From assembly GCA_022828595.1 (NCBI GenBank), contig JAKGHH010000004.1:79202270-79266269 (forward strand): DNA of 64,000 nt, given 5' to 3'. A program made the position numbers and the translations under genes. This DNA comes from Nelumbo lutea (taxonomy: Eukaryota; Streptophyta; Magnoliopsida; Proteales; Nelumbonaceae). Under the pieces are notes generated by a model, which was given only the letters and a program-made list of their open reading frames with translations, was not told the DNA's origin and ran no database searches. Position 1 is the first letter of the stretch. Each line of letters opens with the position of its first letter. Shown piece by piece: positions 34,252-46,023 of the stretch.

Positions 34252-36195
34252 TAAGGGCTATAGCTTAGGCCTGGGCCCGACTCGGCCCTGGGTTCCAAGC
34301 CTGAAGCATAAACCCTAACCCAGGTCTATACGAGCCCGAACTGGGTCGAGCCTGATTCCAGGCCAATGTCACTGGTATATAAAACATTACATATCTATAT
34401 ATTAAATGACATAACATGTGTATATACTTATTTTATACATTATTAATATAAAATATTACATATAATATAAAAGAAAAATTCATACCTTTTACTTACGTCA
34501 AGTGCCACTTTAATATCCAAACCTTAAAATGCGACAATGTAATACCCGAAATCTATTACCCACTGTCATTTATCCGATTTAAAAAAATTTAAAATGTCAA
34601 AATTACCCTTACAAAACACACTGTTCATAGTTTATACGCACCTGACACCTCCCTTAATTCCAACAACAGCAATGACCCATCTTCATTCTCGGCTAGGCAA
34701 GAGCACCTGGAAACACCCGAACCAAATCGATGACGTCTCCTCCTCCAACGCCGATGGGATCTTCCCCTTACTCTTTCAGCCACCTGAGGTCTTTCTCTCC
34801 CCTCTTGAGCCCCAAGACCAGAACCGCCACCGCCCGCCTTTAGCTGCCCTGAACCTTTAAATTCTTCTTCCACTTCAATCCAACGGAGCCCTAAAGAATG
34901 TCTCAAGACCAGCGACTCCAGACCTTCTACCACGAAGCTAACAACGAAGGTTTCCCCGAGAACTTCCACTGTTAGAGCCTTAAGTATCTCATGCGGTGCT
35001 CCTGCCCAGATCAGTAGCTTCACGGCCTCGAGGTCCCTCCAGTAGAGGTTCTCCACTACTACTCCGACGAAACCCGTAGCGGCATTTCCCAACTCCTGAG
35101 CGTTTCCAAACACCAGGCATGAAGCAGGAGTCCAAACGCTCTTACCCTCCACCTCCGAGTTCCTTTGCACCTACAATTCCTCCCAAGGATTGGCGACCAC
35201 CGAAACAGAGACAACTTCTTTCCTCCTATTGGGTATGGGCTGTTCGTAGATGAGTGTTTAGCGCCTTGGACGTTACCAAGGCTAGCTGGTAGGGAGAACA
35301 AACTGGAGAAGGAAAGAGAGAACGGAGACCGTTGGAGAGTGGAAAGCCAAGGTCTACGAATGGTGGTGGTGAACAATGCGGGAACAGGGTTCAGCACCAA
35401 CGACTCCAAACGCTCCAAGCTCAAGAGAGTTGATTCGATGGTCCAACTTCCGCTCCAACTTGGTGACGGTGATCAGATTTTCCGCCGCTCTGCTTCTCTG
35501 TGAAGAAGATGAACAGTTCAACTTGGTGACGGTGTTCATCTTCTTCATAGAGAAGTAGAGCGGCGGCAGATTTGAACCCGTTCTGCATCGAGTTGACTCT
35601 CTCTGCTTCTTTGCCGCCGCTCTGCTTCTTTGTGAAGAAGATGAACAATGCGGGAACAGTGGCGGTGAACAGTGTTCATAGACTGGAACCACACTGGTTT
35701 TCTTTCTCAGGTTTTCTCCTGTGGCGGGGAACAGTGGCGGTGTTGAACGAGACGATGAACAGCGATGGTGAACAGTAAAAAATTAGATAAATTTAAGGGC
35801 ATTTGTGTCTTTTTTTCATGACAATTAACGATGAATTAACGCCCGGTACTAGATTGCAAAATTAAATTTCAGTACTATATTGTCACATCTTAAAGATTGG
35901 ATACTAAATTGACACTAAGCCTAAAGTATAAGTTACCTATCCAGAATTTTCCCTAATATAAATTATACATGTCATCTTATAAAATTTGTACAAAATATAT
36001 AATATAATATAAAATAACATGTATACATATGTATACATTATACACAAAATGTGTAATCTTAAATATATGCAGGTCGGGTTGGGCTTGAAGTATTAAGCCT
36101 AAGCCCGGCCCTAAAATTTGTGGGCCTACTGTGGGCTCGGGCCTAGGCCTGGCTTGTATGGGTCGGGCTAGACCAGGCTGAAATGATCACCCTTA
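34252..36195. mobile_element. hAT-like repeat split by a nested Pack-MULE
   Basis: The left end TAAGGGCTATAGC...GGCCTGGGCCCG (34252 on) and the right end GACCAGGCTGAAATGATCACCCTTA (to 36195) are a decayed inverted pair, with AT-rich interior segments before and after the insertion. Removing 34472-35953 leaves a unit of about 460 bp, like the other MITEs here. No clean 8-bp duplication was found. Confidence 0.5.
34472..35953. mobile_element. Pack-MULE-like element, 1482 bp, perfect 9-bp duplication
   Basis: TAATATAAA is repeated exactly on both sides (34463-34471 and 35954-35962), the 9-bp Mutator signature. The ends are inverted over more than 80 bp: left AGAAAAATTCATACC and TCAAGTGCCACTTTAATATC; right, inverted, GGGAAAATTCTGGATAGG and TTAGTGTCAATTTAGTATCC. 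Unlike the AT-rich surroundings, the interior (about 34630-35760) is GC-rich and has gene-like open frames on both strands, the longest minus 35170-34625. I do not recognise the source gene. A block of about 33 bp occurs twice directly and once inverted at 35482-35646. Confidence 0.75.
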
Positions 36196-36204
36196 GGAAG
36201 AGAG

Positions 36205-36901
36205 TGAATAGTTTGTCCTTCAAAAATTTTCAGATTAGGGTGAATCAGAGTTTTGGTTAAATTTATATGGGAGGTAGGGGTATTTTCATAAATTGAGAAA
36301 AGTTTGGTCAAAATGGGTCAAAGGGTGGTCAAACTGGGGTTCTAGATGGATGGCTGAGATTTTGGGTAAAAAATGGAGGATTGAGATGGGTCTGACCAAA
36401 GGAAGTGGGTTTGTGTGTATAGGCTAGTAAGATTGACCAAAATGGAATCTTTTTGGATGGAAGCGTAAATGAGGGTATTTTTAGGTGAAATTTTACAAGA
36501 TGGGGTTTTTGGGAATTCTGGGTTGATTGGAAGGGTAAGATTATGTTAATTGGGCCCAGATCGGGCAGGTTTGAAATCTGATCATCCTGGGCCTTGAAAT
36601 GGAATCTCGATGCGATTGAAGGGTAAACATAGGTATTTTGGGTTGAGATTTCACAGGTGAGTATTTGGAGGTTCTAAGTCTGATGGTTGTGTCTGATCTA
36701 ATGGTTGGGGCGTAAGTGGGGGTCGATCGGGGCCATCGGATTGGTATAAGAGGGGTTTAACGGTGGATTTGGGGGCTTTTGGGCTGAAAGCTGGAGATTT
36801 TTGGGTTTTAGGTATTTTAGAGAGATCAAGAGTGTCTGGTCAGGAATTTGGGGTAAATTGGAGGTTTAGGTGGCAGACCGAACAAAAATCGGGTGCTGAT
36901 A
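36205..36901 (+). repeat. left LTR of the 8.6-kb element
   Basis: Colinear with 44089-44784. Shared blocks include GGTGGTCAAACTGGGGTTCT, GGGGGTCGATCGGGGCCAT and CAAAAATCGGGTGCTGA. Confidence 0.75.
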
Positions 36902-37049
36902 GTTACCCCTTTTTATTGTGAGGTGGGAAACTACGAAACAACAAAGACAAAAAAAAAGCACACAAAGATTTTTGCGAAGGGTAAGCTTGGAAGAGGAGCA
37001 AGATAAGGAAGGAGGATTGAGACGAAAAGGAGTTCCCATGCAACATCGT

Positions 37050-38060
37050 TTCATCATGTTTAGGTCATTTTATTCTTGGCAAAGTGACCCTTCCTAAGTA
37101 TCAAGAACCTTCGGAATTATGGTACATTTGTTGTAAAAGAAAGAAAACAAATAAGAAACGGTGATGAAAGCAACTTATCGTGAGAAAACTAATTACTTTT
37201 AGCAAATTGATCATTCTTAGGTATTAGAAACCCTATGGAATCAAGGTACATTAGTCGTAAAGAAAAGCACACATGTACAAAACAACGATGGAAGCAACTT
37301 ATCATGTGAGAACCATTTACTTTTGGCAAAGTAACCCCTCCTATGTATCAGAAACCTTACGAAATTAGGGTAAAATCGATGTAAACTGTGATTCTTCTAG
37401 AAAACTGCTCCTCCTAGGTAAAAACCTTATGGAATCGGGGTAAACTTGATGAAAACTATGATTCTTTTAGAAAATTGCCCCTCCTAGGTAAAAACCTTAC
37501 GGAATCAAGGTAAATTTGATGAAAATTGTGATTTTTAGCAAACTACCCCTCCTAGGTACTTACAGAATCAGGGTAAACTTGATGAAAAACTGTGATTCTT
37601 TAGAAAATTGCCCCTCCTAGGTAAAAACCCTTCGGAATCAAGGTAATCTCGATGAAAATTACGATTCTTTTAGAAAACTGCCCTTCCTAGGTAAAAACCT
37701 TACGGAATCAAGGTAAACTCAATGAAAACTACGATTCTTTTAGAACACTACCCCTCCTAGGTAAAATCCTTAGGGAATCAGGGTAAACTCGATGAAAATT
37801 GTGATTCTTTTAGAAAATTTACCCCTCCTAGGTAAAAACCTTATGGAATTAGGGTAAACTCGATGAAAACTGCAATTCTTTTATAAAACTGCCCCTCCTA
37901 AGTAAAAACCTTACGAAATTAGGGTATATTTGTCGTAGAGGAAAGAAAATATGTAGAAAACTATAATGAAAGTAACTTATAATATTAGAATCAATTACCT
38001 TTGGCAAAGTAACCCCTCCTAGGTATCAGAAACCTTACAAAATCAGGGTACATTTGTTGT
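37050..38060 (+). repeat. tandem-repeat array A
   Basis: The centre (about 37377-37915) has about eight units of roughly 70 bp. They share CTCCTAGGTAAAAACCTTA, GGAATCAGGGTAAACTCGAT and GAAAACTGTGATTCTTTTAG. At both edges longer related units (about 125 bp) add GTAAAGAAAAG...GAAAGCAACTTATC between the same blocks, as if the short unit arose by internal deletion of the long one. Confidence 0.8.
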
Positions 38061-38459
38061 AAAGAAAAATCATGTTAGAGACAAATAGATTAATCATCAA
38101 GACTAGGCAGGACAAAAAGGTTCAAAATTCTTGCAAAGCATAATCATAAAACACCAATAAATATATTTATTTATTTATTTTTTAGAACATTTTGAAAGAT
38201 TTTAATAACATATTTCAAGTTTAATAGATGTTCTGAAATTGATACACCGTATTTGCTTTTTGACATAACACAATGTAAAATAATTATTCCAGAGTTTCAG
38301 ACATTATTTATCCTCCATTTCATTCTTTTTTTTCTCTTTTTTTTTCATTGTTTTTTTTTTTATATTTTCTCTCTTTTCTTTAAATTTTCTTATCATTTAT
38401 ATCATCTCTATTTACTCAGTTAAAATACTAATGTCAGTCAAATAAAGGAGACTTACAAA

Positions 38460-39330
38460 CAGGATTTCTAACGTGGGTCAAAAAGCATAGAGGCTGACAT
38501 GACCAGCGGAACTTTCTGACGTGGGTCAAAGCATAGCGACTGACATGACCAATAGAAGACAGATGTGGGTCAAAGAATAGAGGTTGACAAGACCAATGGA
38601 AGATAGATGCGAGTCAAAGCATAGATATTAACCTGACCAGTGAAAAATAGACGTGGGTCAAAGCACAGAGGCTGACATGACCAACGGGATTTTCTGACAT
38701 AGGTCAAAACATAGAGGCTGACATGACTAACGGATTTTCAAACGCAAGCCAAAGCATAGAGGTTGACATGACCAACGGAAGAAAAACACAGGTCAAAGCA
38801 TAGAGGCTGACATGACTGACGGATTTTCAAACGCAAGCCAAAGCATAGAGACTGGCATGACCAACGGAAGACAAATGCTTGTCAAAGCATAGAGGTTGAC
38901 ATGACCAACGGGATTTTCTGACATGGGTCAAAGTATAGAGGCTGACATGACCGACGGATTTTCTGACGCAGGACAAAGCATAGAGACTAACATGACCAAC
39001 GGAAGACAGACGTGGGTTAAAGCATAGAGGCTGACATGACCAACGGGATTTTCCGACGTGGGTTAATGCATAGAGGCTGACATGACCAACGGGATTTTCC
39101 GACGTGGGTTAAAGCATAGAGGCTGACATGACCAACGAGATTTTTTGACGTGGGTCAAAGCATAGAGGTTAACATGACCGACGGATTTTTAGACGCCGGC
39201 TAAAGCAAAGAGGTTGACATGATCAACAGGATTTTCTAACGTGTGTCAAAGCATAGAGGCTGACATGACCGATGGATTTTCAAACGCAGGCCAAAGCATA
39301 GAGGCTGACATGACCAACAAAATTCAAAGT
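38460..39330 (+). repeat. tandem-repeat array B
   Basis: About 19-20 units with a main period of 46 bp and some shorter ones. The core is AAAGCATAGAGGCTGACATG followed by ACCAACGGGATTTTCTGACG and TGGGTC. Neighbouring units differ at few sites and by short insertions or deletions, so the array is moderately homogenised. Non-coding. Confidence 0.85.
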
Positions 39331-42300
39331 GAATACCAACAATGAAGTTGGGATTTAGATACTCTAATTGACAAATCTTCAATAAAATTATGAACTAAAG
39401 AAGTAGAAGTAGAACACTGAAGTGTGAGATAAACACTTAGAGGGATTTTTGGAAGATAGAGCAATAGTTTGCACGAAAGAGCTCAAAATAACCAACATAT
39501 AAGCAAAAGGATATGATGTGAATGTAGAGCCAAGATAGAAACTGGGTATGTACTAAAAAGGTCAAAACATCTCCTCAAACTATGGTACAAAGTGTATTCA
39601 AATATCAAGCAATGCACAAGGGACATGAAATATGGGAATAATAAGATGGAAAATCTTCGAAACTCAAGGGTAAAAGTGCCTTCAATCTCAACTCATATGA
39701 AAGTGATTATGTCCAAATGGGTTACTTCGAGTCGCATCGGGTGAGAATGTGCATCATCTTTTCAAGGTCATTACTTAAAAGTCATTGAATTCAAAAGCAT
39801 GCGCGATGGAATTGTAAATTGTTGAACAAGGGAGTTATTGTAAGAAAGGCTTTACTAGAGGGGGTCTGCCATAGTTTTCTTTTTCTTTTTTTTTGGTTAA
39901 CAACAATGGTTGGCTATGAAGCTGATACTTAAATGGAGTGAGTGACAGATATGATCCTTCATCGCCGGGCAAATAAGTCTGTCTAGTGCTGGTTTACTGA
40001 ATTTTCAAAGATTGAGGAGGTCTTGCTCATCAGGACCGAACATGTTCTAGGATGAAGGTTACAAATGATAGGTTAAAAGGCCCAAATAAAAATTGATGGG
40101 AGGCATCAGATGCATGAACCACCTCTTGAGAAATTTGATTCAGGGTTTGCTCTCATCATTATATTTTCATCATCTCTCTTTCTTCTTATTTTTCTTATAT
40201 TTTTATTTTTTTTATCAAGGCTCTATTCATAGCCATATGGACGGAAATTGCTCTTCATATTCTAAATCAACATGAATCGTGCATTCTTATTGATAAGGGA
40301 GGACTTTATTTTGGGACGAAATGTAAATGAATAGGGAAAATCAAAACTAGCATGTGGGTGTCATCATAAAAGCTCCCATAATGATACAATCATCTTAACT
40401 GCCTCGTTTTATTTTATTTTTTGTGTCTAATTCTTGATTCTATGTTTGGTAATTCACCTTGGCATTGATCTTCCTTAATAATTGCCCCACTTTACTTGAG
40501 CATTTCATTCCCCACAAAGTTATTGATAGCTCATTCATTTTCCCTTTTTTTTTTCTTTTTTTTTTGCTCTTTTACACACTTTTCTTCCTTTTAGCTTTCA
40601 CTTCTCCTTTTTTCTTTATTTTCTCCCTTTTTTTGAACTCTTGCTCGATTGCCCTAATTGCATTCTGCTTGTTTTGACACCCACTCATTGGAAAGTGTTT
40701 ACTACAAGCGGCCAAGGATGGCCGCATATTTAATTAGGGGATTTTACTACATATTATCAGGGCCTAACAATAAGGTTCAAAGGGTCAATTAAGGGATTTT
40801 ACTACATATTATCAGGATTGAATGCACAAAATCAAACAAGCGGCGAAGGATGGCCTCTCTTCATTTCATTATTTAATGTACATCACATATTGAAGAAGTA
40901 CATGTTGATCATAGTATATGTCGAGCAAAGCCCCCTTGGGCATTCTCCTTCTTCTCTCTCTCTCTTTCTCTCTTTGTTTTTTTCTTTTCTCTCTCTCTTT
41001 TTATTATTCTTTTTTTTTTGTTTTCTTTTTTAGCCCTTTGAAGATCCCTGATGTGCATCTTGTGGGTTTGGCTAGCTCGCCAAAAAAAGGTCTAGTACAT
41101 GAGCTCAACTAGCTAACAAGCGATTTTCGCGAATTCAAGGGATCACTGAGGGAAAAGGAATGGCCGAGGATGGCCTCCAATTATTTCTTTGATTAATCGA
41201 TAGGGCACTAGTTTAGGATGGTGCCTTTATTCTATGTCAGCTTAGGCATTATTCAAAGGGAATGTAGCATTCTTTGGCAGTTGCAATTCTGCCCTAGTTT
41301 GGACAAAGATGATGACTTTATTACGGGTTGGGAGGTCAAAAGAAGTTCAACTATAGAGCTCTTGATCAACAACTAACATTCCTCATACATGATTTTGGGA
41401 CTCTGAAAGGGGACAAGCATTGCCTTCTTCTACAAGTAGACAACCCTAAATGATCTAACCACTCTCTTATAAGTAAGCATCTCAGGCAAGGAAAAGAGGA
41501 ATGGGGGAAAATAATGTTTTATTTATAGAAGTGGCCAGACCCATGAGACGGGTTGCTCTACGTACCCCTTTGAAAGGGATCAGGTTGGACGTAGTTCAAA
41601 AATGGAACTAAGATTGACACCCTTGGCTCTATTAAGGAGGAAACAGTCAAATTTGCTATCTGAGAAGTGATTGCAAGATTTTGGAAAGGATTTTGTGTCA
41701 TGACTTGGTAACTAATTTGTCACTATCTGATGAAGAATTGGGCATGGACTCTCAATGGTACTTTCCTGTCAACATAACCCAGCTAGCAACTGCTTCTTTC
41801 TTTATTATGCTCTCTTGACATTTTTATATATATTTTTTCTTCTTTAAAAACTTCCCCTTTAATTTTTTTTCTTTTGATTTTTTTATTTGTTATTATGCAT
41901 TTTTTGACTTTTATTATTTTTTTGGGAATTTTGATAATTTTATATATTTTGTACTTTTTTGCACTTTTTTCTTTTATTTTCTAATTATCTCTTTTTTATT
42001 TTTTTTTAATTTTTGAATTTAATTTCTTTTATTTCCTTATATGTGTATTTGTGCATAAACTTCCTATCCTTTTTTTTTTCTTAAATTTTTCTTCTTTTTT
42101 GTCTTTTATGTTTTTTATGATTCTATTTTTCATTTTTTTTTATATCTTAGTTCTCCCGGCTATCCTAGACAGATCCTAAAACAAGTTGGCCATCCAAGTA
42201 ACCCAACAACATCCGTCCGCCTCTTCCGCCATCTCTTCGGCTACAGGTCAAGGCTCCTGTTCTCCACGTAGTCATAAACAAGAAAAGTCTCCTACTTGAA
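39331..42300. other. interior of the 8.6-kb element, low complexity
   Basis: No protein recognised. Ordinary sequence (39331-40450) gives way to T-rich stretches (about 40540-40640, 40950-41030 and 41815-42150) that hold short frames of little meaning. Confidence 0.4.
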
Positions 42301-42979
42301 GGTGCAATGCTCTAAGAATGGAACTGAATTCTCAATCGACTTTCCATATTACTGTCGCAGACATCCTCCGCCTGAACAGACCAAAGGAAACAATAAGAGG
42401 GCTGAGTGCAATGTCCTGGATCGAAGTTATGTTCGGAGGGAACGCAAATGAGTAGAAAAGGTAAACTAGTTATGCTATGGTGACTTAGCCAGCATGGACC
42501 AGCAATGTTGCAATCTTCCAACGCTTATTCTTGAATAAAAATTGTTTGGGAAACTGACGGAAAGACCCGCAAGGCCATAAGGGATAACAATACTCACAAC
42601 AGTGAACTGATCAACAGCCCATAATACTGATTGAAGAAAACAGAATCAGTAAGTGCACTACTGGAAATCCGAACAGGTCTCTTTAGGAAAAGAAATAGAG
42701 GATACAGTCAAGGAGCTTTAAAGGGGATCATTCCAGCTAATTTTCTCCTATCTGGTGACAAGTCTAGACGGATCCTTGAGTTTCCCAGTGGAGCTTTTGG
42801 GGGCAGTCAAACAATTGGGATTGGACCTGTTAGATGGCTTCCAGCAAATCCGATTTCATTTATAAAATCCAGCCTCATTAATCAGGGATCGAGAGTGCCA
42901 TTAAGGTTGAATCAGACAAACAATTATATAATGTTGTTACTTCAGGGAACCATTCAAAACATAGATTGGTACCCTTATC

Positions 42980-43566
42980 ATAGATAAAATCTTTTGACTT
43001 GGTTCAGCAATAGACCCCTGGATATGATGTCGCTTAAGTTCAACCTCTGAAGTTGCAGACTTGTCATGCTTTGGATGATAAGCCCAACGAGTTGGTTACC
43101 ACTAAGGTCAAGATTTATCAGAAAAACTAGATGCCCGATGTTCTCTGGGATCGACCCAGTAACCATGGCCATGTTCGCAAAGGGGATGTTTCCAAACTCA
43201 TCGACTAGACCAGTCATCATGTCACCACTGTGATTATTCAAACCCAGAATTTACAGTTGTGGCTGGTTGAAAATTGCTGGGTTTTGTCAGTTAGATTGTT
43301 GTAGGAAAGTCCAAGACAGGGATAGACGCCATTTGGGCTAGGAAATCCGGCAATGGTCCAACCAAACTCTACTCAAACCCCAAAACCTGGATCTGAGTCT
43401 GTAAAACACTGTCGTCAGAACATAAATCATAAGGCCATGAGGGGAGGCTACATGGGTCATCTCCATTAGATGACCTTCTTAACAGTTCTGGGCTCTCCAG
43501 GCCCTCATCAAAGTCACTCAAAATTTTGAGACTGCTAGGATCACTGAGACAACCAACCACCATTTA
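42980..43566 (-). pseudogene. TMK-type LRR receptor kinase fragment
   Basis: Minus-strand readings in shifting frames give SDPSSLKILSDFDEGLESPE with SSNGDDPCSLPSWPYDLC and QIQVLGF. They continue with SLVGPLPDFLAQMASIPVLDF, MTGLVDEFGNIPFANMAMV and TGSIPENIGHLVFLINLDLS with NQLVGLI. These match the leucine-rich outer domain of TMK/BARK1-type receptor kinases (pattern DP.DL.IL..F..GLENPELL...NGDDPC; TGSIPENIG.L..L..L.L..NQLVGLIPQS). Stops, frame changes and loss of several repeats show a dead captured piece. Sequence to the left (42300-42980) may belong to the same capture but is too decayed to read. Confidence 0.65.
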
Positions 43567-44088
43567 AAGAAAGTTGAAATGCCGTCAATAGCAGCTTCCT
43601 CTAATCTTCCATGGGACTCCTTCCCCTGCAAAAGACCCAACCAGTTCTATGATACTTTTACAGCAGACCCAACCACCATTTAACCATTTAAAGGGTAGCA
43701 TTGAGCAGGATGTGGCATTTGTAATCATTTTTTTTCCTTTTTCTCTTTTTTTTTTCTTTTCTTCTTTTTCTTTTGAGTTTTTTCATATGTTTATTTTTTT
43801 AATAATTTTTTTAACTTTTCATAATTTGGATTATTTTATATTTTATATCTTACTTTTTCCTTTTATTTGGTCTTTGTTTTTTTTTCTCTTTCCTTTTTTT
43901 TCTTCTCTTCTTAAAACAAAATCCCCTTTCAATCTTTATATTTTTCCTTTTTCTCTATTTTTTTGTTATTTTTATGTGTATTTGTGCTATTACCACCTTT
44001 CTCATCTTGATTAACCAAAAGAAAAATACTAACCTTTCCCACCCCATTTTATTTTAATTTTTTTGTTTGGTTGAGAGGGGGAAGAGAG

Positions 44089-44784
44089 TGAATAGTCTCT
44101 CCTTCAAAAAATTTCGGATTAGGGCGAATCACAGTTTTGGTTAAATTTTTATGGGATGTAGGGGTATTTTCGTAATTTCAAAAAATTCTGGTCAAAACAG
44201 GTCAAACGGTGGTCAAACTGGGGTTCTGGATGGATGTCTGAGATTTTGGTTAAAATGGAGGATTGAGATGGGTTTAACCACAAGAAGTGGGTTTGTATGT
44301 GTGGGCTAGCAAAATTGACTGAAATAGAATCTTTTTGGATGAAAGGGTAAATGAGGGTATTTTTGGATGAAATTTTACAAGGTGGGGTTTTCAGGCATTC
44401 TGGGTTGATTGGCAGGGTAAGATTAGGTTAACTAGGCCCAGATTGGGCAGATTTGAAATCTAATCAATCTAGGGCCTTGAAATGGAATCTTGGTGCAATT
44501 GAAGGGTAAATGAAGGTATTTTGGGTTGAGATTTCACAGGTGGGTATTTGGAGGTCCTAGGTCTGATTGTTGCGTCTGATATAATGGTTGGGGCATAAGT
44601 GGGGGTCGATCGGGGCCATTGGATTGGAATAAGAGAGGTTTAATGGTGGATTTGGGAGCTTTTGGGTTGAAAGCTAGAGACTTTTGGGTTTTGAGTGTTT
44701 CAGAGAGATCGGGAGTGTCTGATCGGGAATTTGGGGTGAATTGGAGGTTCAGGCATCAGACCGAGCAAAAATCGGGTGCTGACA
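44089..44784 (+). repeat. right LTR of the 8.6-kb element
   Basis: Second copy of the 36205-36901 repeat, directly after the purine-rich tract at 44073-44088. Confidence 0.75.
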
Positions 44785-45466
44785 TCGCTGTTGCTAGGAG
44801 TTATAGTGGTGGCAACGATTTTAGTCAATCCAAACATATACAAAGGAGAAGGGGGTGGAGGCAGTGGTAATGATTTTGGTTGATCCAAAACACAAAGGAG
44901 AAGGGAAATTCTAGGCATCGATGAAGCGTAGAGTTGGTGATCCGAGGCATTCTGCATTTTGTAAGAGTGATGGAGACGATGACGAGTTTTCTATGATGAT
45001 CTATGAAGCTCGGGAAGCAAGCATACAACAACACCTCCAGAATAAGCCTTTTGAATTTTCTGGATATACTTTTTGTCTTTTTGTAAAAGTTTTCCTTCGA
45101 TTACCAACTCTCTCTTGGCCTTAGATCTTTGTTCCCTATCTTTCTTTAAAGACCCATGAGATTTCAAAGCTAGTCAATCCTCAGTATTTATCGGAACCAA
45201 AGAGCTTGAAAATCACCGACGATGTCTTCTATTGAACCAAGAGTTTGAGTTTTTTGAGTGATGGGCAAAATAGTCTTTTTAATCCTCCTGTTAACAGGCA
45301 TTAACGGTAAGGAAGATTTAGTCAATTGTTAGAAACAATAGGGGTACTTTAAGACAATATTGAAATAGTAAAGGTACAGTTAATCAATTTCCTAAACCTT
45401 AGGGTTAGTTTAAGAAATTTGCCCAAATAAATATCCATATAATCAATATAGAAAAAATATAAAAAA

Positions 45467-46023
45467 GGAAAAATTCTCGATTAGTACCTTGTACTTTGGG
45501 ACTAGTGTCACTTTGGTCCCTGAATTTTAAAATGTGACAATTCAGTACCCAAACTTTCATAACATGCCAATCCAATACTTGCCATTAACCAGTCTATTAA
45601 TCAGCCGTTAAGTGGCATTTAAAGACACAAATGTCCTTTGAGTGTTACCTAATTTTCTCTACCAACCATCCAAATGTTGATGAAAAATTAATAGTCCCAA
45701 ATTCTTGCCTCTTCTATTAAAGAAAGTTGGGGTCACTAGAATGCTTGCTAAGACGTGACCCCAACTTTCTTGAATAGAAGATGTAAGGATTTGGGACTGT
45801 TCATTTTTTATCAATGTTTGGATGGTTGATAAAGAAAATTAGATGACACTCGAAGGGCATTTGTGTCTTTAAATTCCACTTAATGGTTGATTAATGGATA
45901 TGTTAACGATAGGTACTGGGTTGACATGTTTTGAAAGTTCGGGTGTTGAATTGTCACATTTTAAGTTCAAGGACCAAAGTGGCACTAAGTCAAAAGTACA
46001 GGGTACTAATTGGGAAATTTCCC
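45467..46023. mobile_element. fold-back Mutator-type element, 557 bp
   Basis: Nearly the whole element is an inverted repeat: arms of about 255 bp (45467-45735 and 45755-46023) meet around GAAAGTTGGGGTCAC / GTGACCCCAACTTTC. Flanks TATAAAAAA (45458-45466) and TATAAAAAC (46024-46032) match at 8 of 9 positions. The ends (GGAAAAATTCTCGATTAGTA; inverted right GGGAAATTTCCCAATTAGTA) and the sub-terminal blocks (TGTCACTTTGGTCC, AAAATGTGACAATTCAGTAC) are shared with the Pack-MULE-like element at 34472. Non-coding. Confidence 0.85.

Larger units (their letters stand above)
36205..44784 (+). mobile_element. 8.6-kb LTR element lacking recognisable gag/pol (LARD-like)
   Basis: Bounded by two direct repeats of about 697 bp (36205-36901 and 44089-44784), by eye roughly 85-90% identical. 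A purine-rich tract GAGAGGGGGAAGAGAG stands right before the second repeat, as expected of a polypurine tract. The ends read TGAATAG...GCTGACA (GCTGATA in the first). The 7.2-kb interior shows no gag, protease, reverse transcriptase or integrase. It holds two tandem-repeat arrays, long T-rich tracts and a captured receptor-kinase fragment. No 5-bp target duplication was found; the left side abuts another element. Confidence 0.7.

Noticed and set aside
42631..42987. 118-codon plus-strand frame
   Set aside because: The opposite strand gives faint leucine-rich-repeat-like phrases (LTGPIPI, LAGMIP), so the plus frame is more likely a shadow of decayed captured sequence.
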